Shown here: positions 48,068 to 57,055 of the stretch, piece after piece
Layout: every line of letters begins with the position of its first letter
How positions within the stretch are numbered: position 1 is the first letter of the stretch
Assembly (NCBI RefSeq): GCF_900314695.1
Contig: NZ_OMWD01000003.1
Location: 62,001 to 126,000 of the forward strand
Direction of reading: 5' to 3'
From: an uncultured Methanobrevibacter sp.
Lineage (GTDB): Archaea; Methanobacteriota; Methanobacteria; Methanobacteriales; Methanobacteriaceae
DNA: 64,000 nucleotides
Position numbers and translations under genes: made by a program
The notes under the pieces: generated by a model
The model's database searches: none
What the model saw: only the letters and a program-made list of their open reading frames with translations
What the model was told of the DNA's origin: nothing

Positions 48068-48739
48068 ATGTTAAATAGAGTTGATATTGTAGGAAATCCG
48101 AATGTAGGAGTATTTATCATTGCAACCGATGATGTAGCTATTGTTCCTTATTCTCTTTTAGATGAAAAAGCGGAAATTATTAAGGAAACATTAGACGTCG
48201 ATGTTGTTAAAGCTTCTATATCTGGTAGCAGTCTCATTGGATCTTTAGCTGTAGCTAATTCTAATGGTATCGTTGTTTCCCCACATGTGTTAGATAGAGA
48301 AATTGAACAATTTAAAAAGCTTGGTTTGAATGTAGATACCCTTCCAGGTCAATACACTGCAGTTGGTAATATTATTGCAGCAAATGACAAAGGTGCTATT
48401 GCAAGTCCGTTTTTAGAACCAGACGCTATTCAAGTAATTGAAGAAACTTTAGATGTTGATGTAAAATCTTCTTCTATCGTTGGAAGTGATATTATTGGTT
48501 CTTTAGTTAGCGTAACTAATAAAGGATTTTTAATGAGTAATCAGGCTATGAATAGTGAAATCAATTTTGCTCAAGAAGTATTTGGTGTAGAAGGAGACAT
48601 AGGTACTGTTGGAAAAGGTATTCCATTAGTTGGTGCATGCATCATTTCCAATTCAAATGGTGCTATTGTTGCTAAAGACAGTACTGGTCCTGAAATGGCT
48701 AGAGTTGAAGAGGCATTAGGCTTTTTAGATGATTTTTAA
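48068..48739 (+). CDS. tif6: Translation initiation factor aIF6
   Basis: aIF6 binds the large ribosomal subunit and blocks premature subunit joining. The 223 residues form the five-fold pseudosymmetric pentein: repeats such as NPNVGVFIIATDDVAIVP, GSLIGSLAVANSNGIVV, AVGNIIAANDKGAIASP, GSDIIGSLVSVTNKGFL and LVGACIISNSNGAIV. ATG follows GAGGTGACAAT. It lies in the cluster between L31e and L18a. Confidence 0.95.
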   Translation: MLNRVDIVGNPNVGVFIIATDDVAIVPYSLLDEKAEIIKETLDVDVVKASISGSSLIGSLAVANSNGIVVSPHVLDREIEQFKKLGLNVDTLPGQYTAVGNIIAANDKGAIASPFLEPDAIQVIEETLDVDVKSSSIVGSDIIGSLVSVTNKGFLMSNQAMNSEINFAQEVFGVEGDIGTVGKGIPLVGACIISNSNGAIVAKDSTGPEMARVEEALGFLDDF

Positions 48740-48763
48740 TTAATATATCATGAGGGATTTAAT

Positions 48764-48988
48764 ATGATAACAAAAATTTACAGAGTTAAAGGTACTTTTG
48801 TAATGGGCGATGAATATCATAAGTTTACCAAAGAATACAAAGCTACTTGTGAAGATGATGTAGAACAAAAAATTTATCAACGTTTCGGAAGTAAACATGG
48901 TATTAACAGGAACCAAATTTCTATTAAAGAAATCGAAGAAATTGCTCCTGAAGATGTTTTAGACCCAATCGTAAAAGAAATTTTATAA
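48764..48988 (+). CDS. rpl18a: 50S ribosomal protein L18a (LX)
   Basis: This 74-residue protein is the archaeal LX/L18a family: YRVKGTFVMGDEYHKFTKEY, then EQKIYQRFGSKHGINRNQISI. ATG follows TGAGGGATTTAAT. It is 19 bases before the prefoldin alpha gene. Confidence 0.93.
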   Translation: MITKIYRVKGTFVMGDEYHKFTKEYKATCEDDVEQKIYQRFGSKHGINRNQISIKEIEEIAPEDVLDPIVKEIL

Positions 48989-49007
48989 ATACATTTAAGG
49001 TGTAATC

Positions 49008-49442
49008 ATGGAAGATCAGCAAAGATTAAATAATCTTCTTAATGAAATTAATGCATACAGACAACAAGCAGACTTAATTCAACAACAAATTGAATTAATT
49101 CAAGCTTCCATTGCTGAAGTCGATGCATTATCCAACACTTTAGATGACATTGAAGGAAAAGATTCTATTGAAGCTTTCGTTCCTGTAGGTGCTGGTTCTT
49201 TCATTAAAGGGGAACTTAAAAGTACTGATGAAATTATTGTAAGTATTGGTTCAGGTATTGCTGTTAAAAAAGATGCAGACGGCGCTCGTGAAATCATTGC
49301 TGGACAAAAAGAAGATTTAAAAGACAGTTTAGATAAGATGTTAGCTAACTTACAGCAAGTCACTGACATTGTTGGAAATCTTCAAGCTCAAGCAGAACAA
49401 TTAGCTGCTGCTGCTCAAGGCAATATGACTCAAATGGGTTAA
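49008..49442 (+). CDS. pfdA: Prefoldin alpha subunit
   Basis: This 144-residue chaperone subunit captures unfolded proteins for the thermosome. Two long helices, near residues 1-45 (NNLLNEINAYRQQADLIQQQ) and 90-140, surround a beta hairpin core with EAFVPVGAGSFIKGEL and ISIGSGIAVKK-type sequence. ATG follows AAGGTGTAATC. In many archaea ftsY follows directly; here a secreted protein gene intervenes. Confidence 0.94.
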   Translation: MEDQQRLNNLLNEINAYRQQADLIQQQIELIQASIAEVDALSNTLDDIEGKDSIEAFVPVGAGSFIKGELKSTDEIIVSIGSGIAVKKDADGAREIIAGQKEDLKDSLDKMLANLQQVTDIVGNLQAQAEQLAAAAQGNMTQMG

Positions 49443-49549
49443 ATACTTTTACAATTTTTTCTTTTTCTATTTTTTTTAAATTTTACTATACTTTTTTTCA
49501 AAACACTTTTATATTAATGATGTAATATATTTTTAGTGGAGGTTAACTC

Positions 49550-49936
49550 TTGAAATTTAATAGAACATTAATTGTTGGTTTAGCAATTTTAATGGTTTTA
49601 CTTAGTGGATGTCTGGTTTTTGCAGAAGATACTAATGGGACTGATGATGGCCTTCTTGATAATGAAACTGATGTTGACGATGATCCAGAAGACAACGGTA
49701 CTGAAGTGGATGACATTGGAGTTGTTAACGGTACTTTGCCGCCAGAACCTGATAATTCTACTGTCGATATATCTTATGCAATATCTAGTGAACCTACACA
49801 ATCAGATAATGGCACTGAAGATGCCACTAAAAATGCCACTACCGTTTCAGATAATCATGCAACAGGTAATCCATTAGTGGTATTATTATTTGCAGCGGTA
49901 GGTATTGGTGTTGCTTCATTAAGACGTAGGAAATAA
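49550..49936 (+). CDS. Small secreted, Asn/Asp-rich protein with C-terminal anchor
   Basis: This 128-residue protein starts with TTG after GGAGGTTAACTC. It has a signal peptide containing a lipobox-like LLSGC, an acidic central part rich in N-x-T/S sequons (for example NGTD, NETD, NSTV, NATT), and a C-terminal hydrophobic segment VVLLFAAVGIGVASLRRRK that could be a membrane anchor or a sorting-signal type tail. It is therefore a likely N-glycosylated surface protein. No family is recognised. It lies between pfdA and ftsY with its own terminator. Confidence 0.75.
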   Translation: MKFNRTLIVGLAILMVLLSGCLVFAEDTNGTDDGLLDNETDVDDDPEDNGTEVDDIGVVNGTLPPEPDNSTVDISYAISSEPTQSDNGTEDATKNATTVSDNHATGNPLVVLLFAAVGIGVASLRRRK

Positions 49937-49942
49937 TTTTTA

Positions 49943-49990
49943 AAGATTTTTTTTAAAAATCTTCTCTTTTTTATTTTTTTAACTAATTTT
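49943..49990 (+). terminator. Terminator after the small secreted protein
   Basis: AAGATTTTT-TTT-AAAAATCTT forms a 9-bp hairpin soon after the stop codon and is followed by T-rich sequence. Confidence 0.6.
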
Positions 49991-50066
49991 TTCATAATTT
50001 ATATAATATAAAAAATATAAATACACATAATTAAATTTTTAACTAACTTTTAAGGTTGGGTTATTT

Positions 50067-51620
50067 TTGTTTGAATCATTAAAAAAGAAATTTTCACGTA
50101 CAAGTGAAAAATTAGAAGAAGAGCTTATAGAAGAAGCTGAAAAAGAAGATAATCTTCAAGAGGAATCTGGTAAAAGATTTTCATTTTTCTCATTTGGTCG
50201 TAAAAAAGAAGAAAAGAAAGAAGAAGAGGATGAATCCAATTTAATTCCTGAAACTACTGAAGAAACTGAAGCTGAATCAACTGAAGAGACAAAAGAATCT
50301 GATGATGGCGTTAAGGAAGAGAAAAAATCTCGCTTCTGGAGCAGCTCTAAGGATGAGTCTGACGATGAAGAGGATGTTGATGAATCCGACAAAGATGCAG
50401 ATGATACAGAAGATGAACCTGATGTAGGGGAAGTTGATGAACCTGAAGAAGAGGTTAAAGAGGAGAAGAAATCTCGCTTCTGGAGCAGGTCTAAGGATGA
50501 GTCTGACGATGAAGAGGATGTTGATGAACCTGAAGAAGAGGTTAAAGAGGAGAAAAAGTCCCATTTCTGGAGCAGGTCTAAAGATAAGTCTGATGATGAA
50601 GATTCCGAAGACAAAGAAAAAGATGATTCTTCTGAAGAGAAAAAGTCTCATTTCTGGAGCAGGTCTAAAGATAAGTCTGATAAGGAAGACATTTCTGCAG
50701 ATGGTGAAGCTACTGGAGGTTTATTCTCATTTGTCCGCGAAAAAACTATTTCTGAAAAACACGTTGAAGATATTTTATGGGAGCTTGAAATGGAGCTCTT
50801 GCAGGGTGATGTAGCTATGGAAGTTGCAACAGAAGTGGTTGACAGTGTTAAAAACGATTTGGTCGGTAAAAAAATAAAAAGAAGCAATGACATTACTGAA
50901 TACACTTTCATTGCTTTGAGAAATGCTGTATCTGATATAATCGACATTCCTGGAAAATCAATGACAGAGATGATTGAAGAGAAAAAAGCTCAAGGGGAAC
51001 CTCTTGTAGTGATGTTTGTTGGAATTAATGGTACTGGTAAAACTACAACAATCGGTAAATTGGCTAATTATTATCTTAAAAAGGGTTACACTCCAGTAAT
51101 TGCGGCTTCAGATACATTTAGAGCAGGAGCTATTGAACAAGTTACTTATCATGCTGATAATGTAGGTGTTAAAATCATTAAACACAAAAAAGGTTCAGAT
51201 CCAGCAGCTGTAGCATTTGATGCAGTTGAACATGCAAAAGCACAAGGAAAAGAATTAGTTTTAATTGATACTGCCGGTAGAATGCAAACTAATGTTAACC
51301 TTATGGATGAAATGAAAAAGATTAAAAGAGTTGCTAATCCTGATTTGGTTATCTTTGTAGGTGATGCATTAACAGGTAATGATGCAACAGAACAGGCAAT
51401 CAAATTTAATGATGCAATTGACATTGATGGAGTTATTTTAACAAAAGCGGATGCAGACAGTAAGGGTGGAGCATCACTTTCAATCGGTTATGTAATACAG
51501 AAACCTATAATGTTTTTAGGCGTAGGTCAAGGATACGATGATATTAAGGAATATGATGCTGAATGGATGCTAGACCAATTATTTAGCGAAAGTGAAGAGG
51601 CAGAAGTCTTAGAGGAATAA
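50067..51620 (+). CDS. ftsY: Signal recognition particle receptor FtsY
   Basis: FtsY is the SRP receptor GTPase that targets ribosomes to the membrane. The C-terminal NG domain (about residues 215-510) has FVGINGTGKTTTIGKLANYY, AASDTFRAGAIEQ, LIDTAGRMQTNVNLM and ILTKADADSKGGASLS. The N-terminal A domain of about 200 residues is unusually long and acidic. It contains four copies of a basic aromatic patch, EKKS(R/H)FWS(R/S)SKD, separated by aspartate/glutamate-rich spacers, plus FSFFSFGRKK near residue 38. TTG start with AAGGTTGGG before it. The patches may anchor it to the membrane. It precedes capA by two bases. Confidence 0.93.
   Translation: MFESLKKKFSRTSEKLEEELIEEAEKEDNLQEESGKRFSFFSFGRKKEEKKEEEDESNLIPETTEETEAESTEETKESDDGVKEEKKSRFWSSSKDESDDEEDVDESDKDADDTEDEPDVGEVDEPEEEVKEEKKSRFWSRSKDESDDEEDVDEPEEEVKEEKKSHFWSRSKDKSDDEDSEDKEKDDSSEEKKSHFWSRSKDKSDKEDISADGEATGGLFSFVREKTISEKHVEDILWELEMELLQGDVAMEVATEVVDSVKNDLVGKKIKRSNDITEYTFIALRNAVSDIIDIPGKSMTEMIEEKKAQGEPLVVMFVGINGTGKTTTIGKLANYYLKKGYTPVIAASDTFRAGAIEQVTYHADNVGVKIIKHKKGSDPAAVAFDAVEHAKAQGKELVLIDTAGRMQTNVNLMDEMKKIKRVANPDLVIFVGDALTGNDATEQAIKFNDAIDIDGVILTKADADSKGGASLSIGYVIQKPIMFLGVGQGYDDIKEYDAEWMLDQLFSESEEAEVLEE
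50318..50690 (+). repeat. In-frame repeats in the FtsY A domain
   Basis: Four copies of a segment encoding EKKSRFWSRSKD-type patches start near 50318, 50465, 50552 and 50636, and the two middle spacers are nearly identical DNA. They look like tandem duplications of a roughly 85-base unit, one with an inserted spacer. Confidence 0.7.
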
Positions 51621-51621
51621 A

Positions 51622-52710
51622 ATGGATTCTCGAAAAATATTATTCGTTGCGCTTATAGTTCTGATATTATTTGCTATTGGATTCAACCTATTCGGTTTTG
51701 AACATAATAATCCTTTGGCGGAATCATTGAAGGCACATGAATCTAAGGAAGATGTATCTATGGCGGTAACTGGAGACATTATGCTAGGACGTAATGTTGC
51801 AGGTGCAATAGGCTCTGATTCACTTCCACTTGCTGGAATAAGCAATGTAACTTCAAATGTTGATTTGTTGCTCATAAACTTGGAAAATGCCGCAACCACA
51901 TCTGAAAATGCAGTTAAGGGAGACATTCCACTTAAATGCAATCCGAGTGATGTGGTGCTTGCTAAGGGAAACAACAATACTATAGCTGCTCTTGCAAATA
52001 ATCACGTTTGTGATTATGGCATTGGTGGAATGAATGATACTATCAAAACAGTTAAGGATGTTGGAATTACTCCAATCGGTGCGGGTAGTGATGAAAATCA
52101 GGCTCATGCTCCTGCTGTTGAAGAGATTGGCGGAAGGAACATTACCATATTCAACTATATGGATTCAAATAACTTCGCCGAATATGATTATCAGACAATG
52201 CCTTATGCTAATGGTTCAGCGCCAGGATACTCTGCATATAATTCTCAAGTAGCTCAAAAACAAATTTCTGATGCTCGAGGTAATGGATCAGACTTTGTTG
52301 TTGCTTATTTACACTTTGGAAACGAATATTCAACATCTCCTAATGAGGATCAAGTCAAAATCGCTCATGAATTGATTGATTATGGGGCAGATGTTGTTAT
52401 AGGCTCACATCCTCACGTTACTCAAGGTGTGGATATGTATAAGGGAAAACCTATATTCTACAGTTTAGGAAACTGTGTATTTGACATGTCAGGCAATGGT
52501 GTGGAAAATGCATATATTCTTAAAATAGATTTGGTAAATAACACGGGTAAGTGTACAGTATATCCAGTATACATTTCAGGTTATCTGCCACACTTTATGG
52601 ATAAGGATTCTGGCAATTCTCTTTTAAATGGCCTTACTCCTAAGTGCAATGAGTTTAAGGTTGACAATGGTGTAGGTACATTGGAATTTAATTTAACTGA
52701 AGAAAAATAG
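51622..52710 (+). CDS. CapA-family (PgsA-like) membrane-anchored metallophosphatase-like protein
   Basis: This 362-residue protein belongs to the CapA/PgsA family, named for poly-gamma-glutamate capsule genes and having a calcineurin-like fold. It starts with a short cytoplasmic segment and one membrane helix (ILFVALIVLILFAIGFNLF), then shows MAVTGDIMLGRN near residue 48, LLINLENAAT, ALANNHVCDYG, YLHFGNEY and VVIGSHPHVTQG with YSLGNCVFD. The bulk would face outside. The family's exact activity is unclear. It starts two bases after ftsY and ends at a small hairpin. Confidence 0.85.
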   Translation: MDSRKILFVALIVLILFAIGFNLFGFEHNNPLAESLKAHESKEDVSMAVTGDIMLGRNVAGAIGSDSLPLAGISNVTSNVDLLLINLENAATTSENAVKGDIPLKCNPSDVVLAKGNNNTIAALANNHVCDYGIGGMNDTIKTVKDVGITPIGAGSDENQAHAPAVEEIGGRNITIFNYMDSNNFAEYDYQTMPYANGSAPGYSAYNSQVAQKQISDARGNGSDFVVAYLHFGNEYSTSPNEDQVKIAHELIDYGADVVIGSHPHVTQGVDMYKGKPIFYSLGNCVFDMSGNGVENAYILKIDLVNNTGKCTVYPVYISGYLPHFMDKDSGNSLLNGLTPKCNEFKVDNGVGTLEFNLTEEK

Positions 52711-53051
52711 AATTTGATTTAAATTCTTTATTTTCTTTTTTATTTCTTTTATTTTATTGATTTTTTTATTTTTGCTTTTAATTTATCTTATTTTATTTAT
52801 AATCAGTATAAATCTTATTATTTTTACTGCAATAAGCCAATATATTTATATTTTATTCATGGTTCTATCATTATTTTTCTAAAATTAATTCATATTGTTT
52901 GAGCTTATTGCATAGTATTTAAAGAATATTATTCTTTTATTTTCTATTTATACATATGTTATATCTTTTTTTATCAATTTAATTTATTTTCATTCGTTTT
53001 TTTAAATTTAAAGTTTTAAAAACATTTATATATGTATGATTAATATATTTT
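52710..53051 (+). promoter_or_regulatory. Hairpin and AT-rich promoter gap before the surface genes
   Basis: GAATTT-GATTT-AAATTC (52710-52726) and T-runs end the capA transcript. The following 300 bases are AT-rich without a gene. A TATA box TTTATATA at 53025-53032 lies only about 22 bases before the ATG at 53052, so the next gene would be leaderless or start at a later codon. Confidence 0.5.
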
Positions 53052-54968
53052 ATGTTACAAGATATTTTTTTTAAAAATACATTGGACGGTGAAAAAATTT
53101 CGATAAAACGTAAATCATTGTTTATTGCATTTGCATTATTGATTTTCCTTTTTATTGGATGTGTAAGTGCAAGTGAAGATGGTAATGTTTCAGTAATTGA
53201 AAAAACAAATGGTAATTCTGAATTATTATCTTCAAATATTAATTTAAATGAGAAAGTTGAATTAGAAAAAGATTTAAATGAAAATTCAGTTGTTAAAGAG
53301 GATAACTCTCAGGAGGTTATTGGCAATGGTTCCCCATCTGCTAAGGTAGTTGAAGATAAAAAAGCTTCCTTGAAAGTTGTATCCTCACCGACTATAATTA
53401 AAGGAAACTATTTTCAGGTAAAACTTTCAGATGAAAATGGAACTGGAATAACAAAAAAGAAGGTTTCAATTGTGGTCGATGGAAAGACATACAAGAGGAA
53501 TACTGATGCTAAAGGTATTGCAAGTTTAAGAATAAATCTTGCTAAAAACTATTATGATGTAAAATATTCCTTCAAGGGTGATGGATATACTTCCGCTTCA
53601 GGTTCAAGTAATATTTTGGTGCTTACTAAAACTCAATCTACATTCAAAGCATCTAATTATGTTGCATACAAAGGTTTTTCTAATCCGTTTACTGTTACAC
53701 TAAGTGCTGATGGAATAAAATTAAAAAATAAAAAAATTAGATTTAATATTAATGGAAAAAATTATTATAGGACAACTAATTCCAAAGGTAAGGCTAGTTT
53801 GGAAATTAAACTTGCCAAGGGATCTTATCCAATTAAATACACTTTTACTGGTGAGAAAAATATTGATTCAACTTCAGCTAAATCAAAAATAACAGTTAAA
53901 AAAATGACTACCAAGATTTCCAGAGCAAATTCAGTAAAATATTATCACAAAACCACAGCACCTTTCAAAGTTAAAGTTGTTGATGCAAGAGGAAATCCTG
54001 TTGTGGGTAATGTAACATTTTCAATTAACAAAAAGAAATACACTAGGAATATTAATTCCAATGGTATCGCAAGTTTGAACATCAAATTAAGTCAAGGTTC
54101 TTATAAAATTAGTTATACATTTGCAAAAACTTCTCTTTATGAAAAGTCTAGTGGTTCAGCAACATTAAACATTAAAACTTTAGGTAAATGTGTGAATAAT
54201 GGATATTGGCTTTTCGGGTATAATATGAAAAATGTCAATTTGGATAAATTGGCTAAAACTTCAACCAAACACATCTTTTTGAATTTTGCTGCTCTTGAAA
54301 AACACGGCAAAAGTGCTGTAGAGACTTTCATAGCTGATGCAAAGAAAAAAGGAATCTCTGTTCACATATGGATGCAGATATTCTATACTGGTGGAAAATG
54401 GATTTCTGCTACAAATGGTGATGGTAGTTATAAATATTCCTTCTTCAATTCTAAAATCAATGAAGCTAAGGAATATGCTAATCTTAAAGGTGTTGCAGGG
54501 GTTCATATGGATTATTTAAGATTCCCTGGAACTGCATATAAACATGCTAATGGTGTGGAAGCCATTAATTACTTTACAAAAAGTCTTTGTAATGAGATTC
54601 ATAAAATTAATTCAAAACTCATTGTTTCCGCTGCTGTAATGCCTGAAACAGATTCAAATAAATATTATTATGGTCAGGATATTCCAACATTATCCAAATA
54701 TCTGGATGTTGTAATTCCAATGATTTATAAGGGAAATTATGCTTCCGGAACATCTTGGATTGAATCAACCACTGCTAAATTTGTAAAAATGAGTAATGGT
54801 GCTCAAATTTGGACTGGTATTCAATCATATAGGTCTGATGATGATGTAACTAGTTTATCTTCTTCAGAACTTTTAAAAGATTATAAGGCAGCTGCAAATG
54901 GCGGTGCAACAGGTGTTATTTCATTCAGATGGGAAATATCTAAATTAATTGATTTTGATTTGATATAA
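53052..54968 (+). CDS. Exported Ig-like repeat protein with glycosidase-like TIM-barrel domain, copy 1
   Basis: This 638-residue protein has a positively charged start, a signal-like helix (SLFIAFALLIFLFIGCVSAS near 22-41), a low-complexity region, three Ig-like repeats (about 95-195, 196-290 and 291-380: KKKVSIVVDGKTYKRNTD, KNKKIRFNINGKNYYRTTN, GNVTFSINKKKYTRNIN), and a C-terminal domain from about 385. The latter reads GYWLFGYNMKN, GVAGVHMDYLRFPG, SAAVMPETDS, YYYGQDIPTLSKY, VVIPMIYKGNY and GVISFRWE, the pattern of GHL10/DUF4015-type glycoside-hydrolase-like barrels. The ATG may be leaderless. It could act on cell-wall or surface glycans. It is a tandem paralogue of the next gene. Confidence 0.75.
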   Translation: MLQDIFFKNTLDGEKISIKRKSLFIAFALLIFLFIGCVSASEDGNVSVIEKTNGNSELLSSNINLNEKVELEKDLNENSVVKEDNSQEVIGNGSPSAKVVEDKKASLKVVSSPTIIKGNYFQVKLSDENGTGITKKKVSIVVDGKTYKRNTDAKGIASLRINLAKNYYDVKYSFKGDGYTSASGSSNILVLTKTQSTFKASNYVAYKGFSNPFTVTLSADGIKLKNKKIRFNINGKNYYRTTNSKGKASLEIKLAKGSYPIKYTFTGEKNIDSTSAKSKITVKKMTTKISRANSVKYYHKTTAPFKVKVVDARGNPVVGNVTFSINKKKYTRNINSNGIASLNIKLSQGSYKISYTFAKTSLYEKSSGSATLNIKTLGKCVNNGYWLFGYNMKNVNLDKLAKTSTKHIFLNFAALEKHGKSAVETFIADAKKKGISVHIWMQIFYTGGKWISATNGDGSYKYSFFNSKINEAKEYANLKGVAGVHMDYLRFPGTAYKHANGVEAINYFTKSLCNEIHKINSKLIVSAAVMPETDSNKYYYGQDIPTLSKYLDVVIPMIYKGNYASGTSWIESTTAKFVKMSNGAQIWTGIQSYRSDDDVTSLSSSELLKDYKAAANGGATGVISFRWEISKLIDFDLI

Positions 54969-55006
54969 CAAATTCCATTTTTTATTTTTATTTTTCAGGT
55001 GGTAAA

Positions 55007-56587
55007 ATGCAAAAAAAATTTCTAATTCCGTTATTTCTTTTGACACTTATTTTAGCTATTTCTTCAGTTTCCGCATCTGAAAATGCTACTGATGTTGTTG
55101 ATGTGTCTGAAGTCGAAGTTAATGATATAAGTGTTTTGGAGGATGCTTCTAGTGATAATCAGGTTTTAAGCAAAGAAGATTCCAGTCAAATTACTCAAAT
55201 GGCCGACAATCAATTGGTGGGTGATAATTCATCTCAAACTGTAAAATCAAAATCTTCAGTTTCTGCATCAAAGGTAAGTGGATATGAATCATTCGCCACT
55301 AAATTTGTTGTTAAATTGACAATTGATGGTAAACCGGCATCTGGAAAAAATATTCTTATTGATGTTGATGGTAAGAATTATACACGCAAAACCAATGATG
55401 ATGGTCAAGCTATTTTAAATATTAAGCTTTCAAAAGGCACCTATAAGGTTAAATTTACATATGCTGGAGATGAGAATGTAACTTCTTCAAAAGGAAGCAG
55501 TAAAATATATGTTTATAAACCTATGAAAACCAAATTAATAGCTGATAAGTATCTTAATTTCCGTCAAGGATTAACATCACTATTCTATGTTAAATTGGTG
55601 GATATAAATTCTAAAGCTATAAAAGGGCAAATGGTTACAATTAAAGTTGCTGGAAAGACATATAAAGTTAAAACTACTAAGAATGGTTATGCTAAAGTTT
55701 TTTTAAGTCTTAAAAAAGGCAATTATAAGATCAAATGTTCATTTTCTAAAAAGCAGCCTTATCTTTCAAGCTCAAAAAATGTAAAAATTAAAGTGAGGGC
55801 AAAGATGGCAAAAGGAAATGGGTACTGGTTATGGCCAAAACATATGGCATCCTTAGATTTAAAGAATCTTGCAAACAGGGGTACTAAACATATCTTTTTA
55901 CTTAGTGATGCCATTTCTTCATATGGGAAATCTTATGTTGTTTCATGGATTAAAAGAGCCAACAGCTATGGAATGAAAGTTCATATATGGATGTTGGTGT
56001 GCTATAATGGTGGTGATTGGGTAAGTCCTGTCCGTGATGATGGATCATATAAACACGCTTTCATTAATCAAAAAATAAATGAGGCAAAATACTATGCTAA
56101 GATTAGTGGTGTAGCAGGGGTTCATCTTGACTATATGAGATATGGTGGTACTGCTCATAAACACATTAACGCTGTTCAATCCATTACATATATAGTTAAA
56201 AAGATAAGTTATGCTGTTCACAGCATTAAACCTAATGCAATTGTTTCTGTTGCTGTAATGCCTGAACCGGACATGATGCTTTATTATTATGGTCAAGATA
56301 TTCCACAATTGAGCAAATATGCTGACGCTCTACTTCCAATGGTCTATAAAAGTGCTTATGGTAAAAACACTAATTGGATTAAATCCGTAACCAAAACATT
56401 TGTCAAACAGTCAAATGGTGCTAAAATTTGGACAGGTATTGAATCATATAAGTCTGAAAATAATCCGGTTAGTTTGTCATATGCCGCATTGATGAAAGAT
56501 GCAAGGACTGCTATGGCCGGTGGTGCTGACGGCGTTGTAATATTCAGAATTGGTTTGACAAAGTATCTTAATTTTAAAAATGTATAG
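55007..56587 (+). CDS. Exported Ig-like repeat protein with glycosidase-like TIM-barrel domain, copy 2
   Basis: This 526-residue paralogue of the upstream protein has a clear signal peptide (FLIPLFLLTLILAISSVSAS), two Ig-like repeats (about 80-170 and 171-265) and the same C-terminal domain: GYWLWPKHMAS, GVAGVHLDYMRYGG, SVAVMPEPDM, YYYGQDIPQLSKY and LLPMVYKSAY. At the last strand it has VVIFRIGLTK where copy 1 has VISFRWEISK, so a possible acidic residue is missing. ATG follows CAGGTGGTAAA. The gap to copy 1 is 38 bases, fitting duplication and joint expression. Confidence 0.75.
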   Translation: MQKKFLIPLFLLTLILAISSVSASENATDVVDVSEVEVNDISVLEDASSDNQVLSKEDSSQITQMADNQLVGDNSSQTVKSKSSVSASKVSGYESFATKFVVKLTIDGKPASGKNILIDVDGKNYTRKTNDDGQAILNIKLSKGTYKVKFTYAGDENVTSSKGSSKIYVYKPMKTKLIADKYLNFRQGLTSLFYVKLVDINSKAIKGQMVTIKVAGKTYKVKTTKNGYAKVFLSLKKGNYKIKCSFSKKQPYLSSSKNVKIKVRAKMAKGNGYWLWPKHMASLDLKNLANRGTKHIFLLSDAISSYGKSYVVSWIKRANSYGMKVHIWMLVCYNGGDWVSPVRDDGSYKHAFINQKINEAKYYAKISGVAGVHLDYMRYGGTAHKHINAVQSITYIVKKISYAVHSIKPNAIVSVAVMPEPDMMLYYYGQDIPQLSKYADALLPMVYKSAYGKNTNWIKSVTKTFVKQSNGAKIWTGIESYKSENNPVSLSYAALMKDARTAMAGGADGVVIFRIGLTKYLNFKNV

Positions 56588-56602
56588 AAAACTTTGTTTT
56601 CT

Positions 56603-56980
56603 TTACCATTTTCTTTTTGATATAGCTTTTAATCTCTTTTTTTCTATATTTTTCTTTTTATCTGACTGGTATTGTTTTCGTTGTCGGTTGGTTGTAGTTT
56701 CATTGTTTCGCATGATGGTTACCAGGTCTATTGAATTGTCGCTGCATGCCATTAGTATTCTAATTTCTTTGTAATTTTTTGAACTTGGGGCATTATAAAC
56801 AGCAGCATAAATGTTTTTTTCCACATGTTCCCAGCTGATTGGTTCTTCATTCATTAAACAGTCTATGACATAGCTCCTTTCAATTCCATTGTCATCCAAT
56901 CTTTCCTGGAAGTGCCTGTTTTCAAAACACCAATTGATTCCTGCAGTATCTCCCATTATAAATTTATCAAATACATTCAT
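56603..56980 (-). CDS. Uncharacterised protein, possibly DUF4258-like
   Basis: This 125-residue protein has no clear signature. The central part (IERSYVIDCLMNEEPIS, NAPSSKNYKEIRILMACSDNSIDLVTIMRN) has the spacing of DUF4258-type small toxin-like proteins, and the C-terminus is strongly basic (RQRKQYQSDKKKNIEKKRL). It converges on copy 2 of the surface protein gene. The start at 56980 is the ATG with GTAGTGAATAAC before it. A lone toxin or a nucleic-acid-binding protein are equally possible. Confidence 0.4.
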   Translation of the reverse strand: MNVFDKFIMGDTAGINWCFENRHFQERLDDNGIERSYVIDCLMNEEPISWEHVEKNIYAAVYNAPSSKNYKEIRILMACSDNSIDLVTIMRNNETTTNRQRKQYQSDKKKNIEKKRLKAISKRKW

Positions 56981-57055
56981 GTTATTCACTACAATTAAAT
57001 CTGTAATATTTATTATATATTACTTATAGAAATTTACATGTTAGAGGAATTTATC

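Noticed and set aside
50156..50651. Serine-rich minus-strand frames opposite ftsY
   Set aside because: They mirror the acidic repeats of the FtsY A domain and have no ribosome sites.
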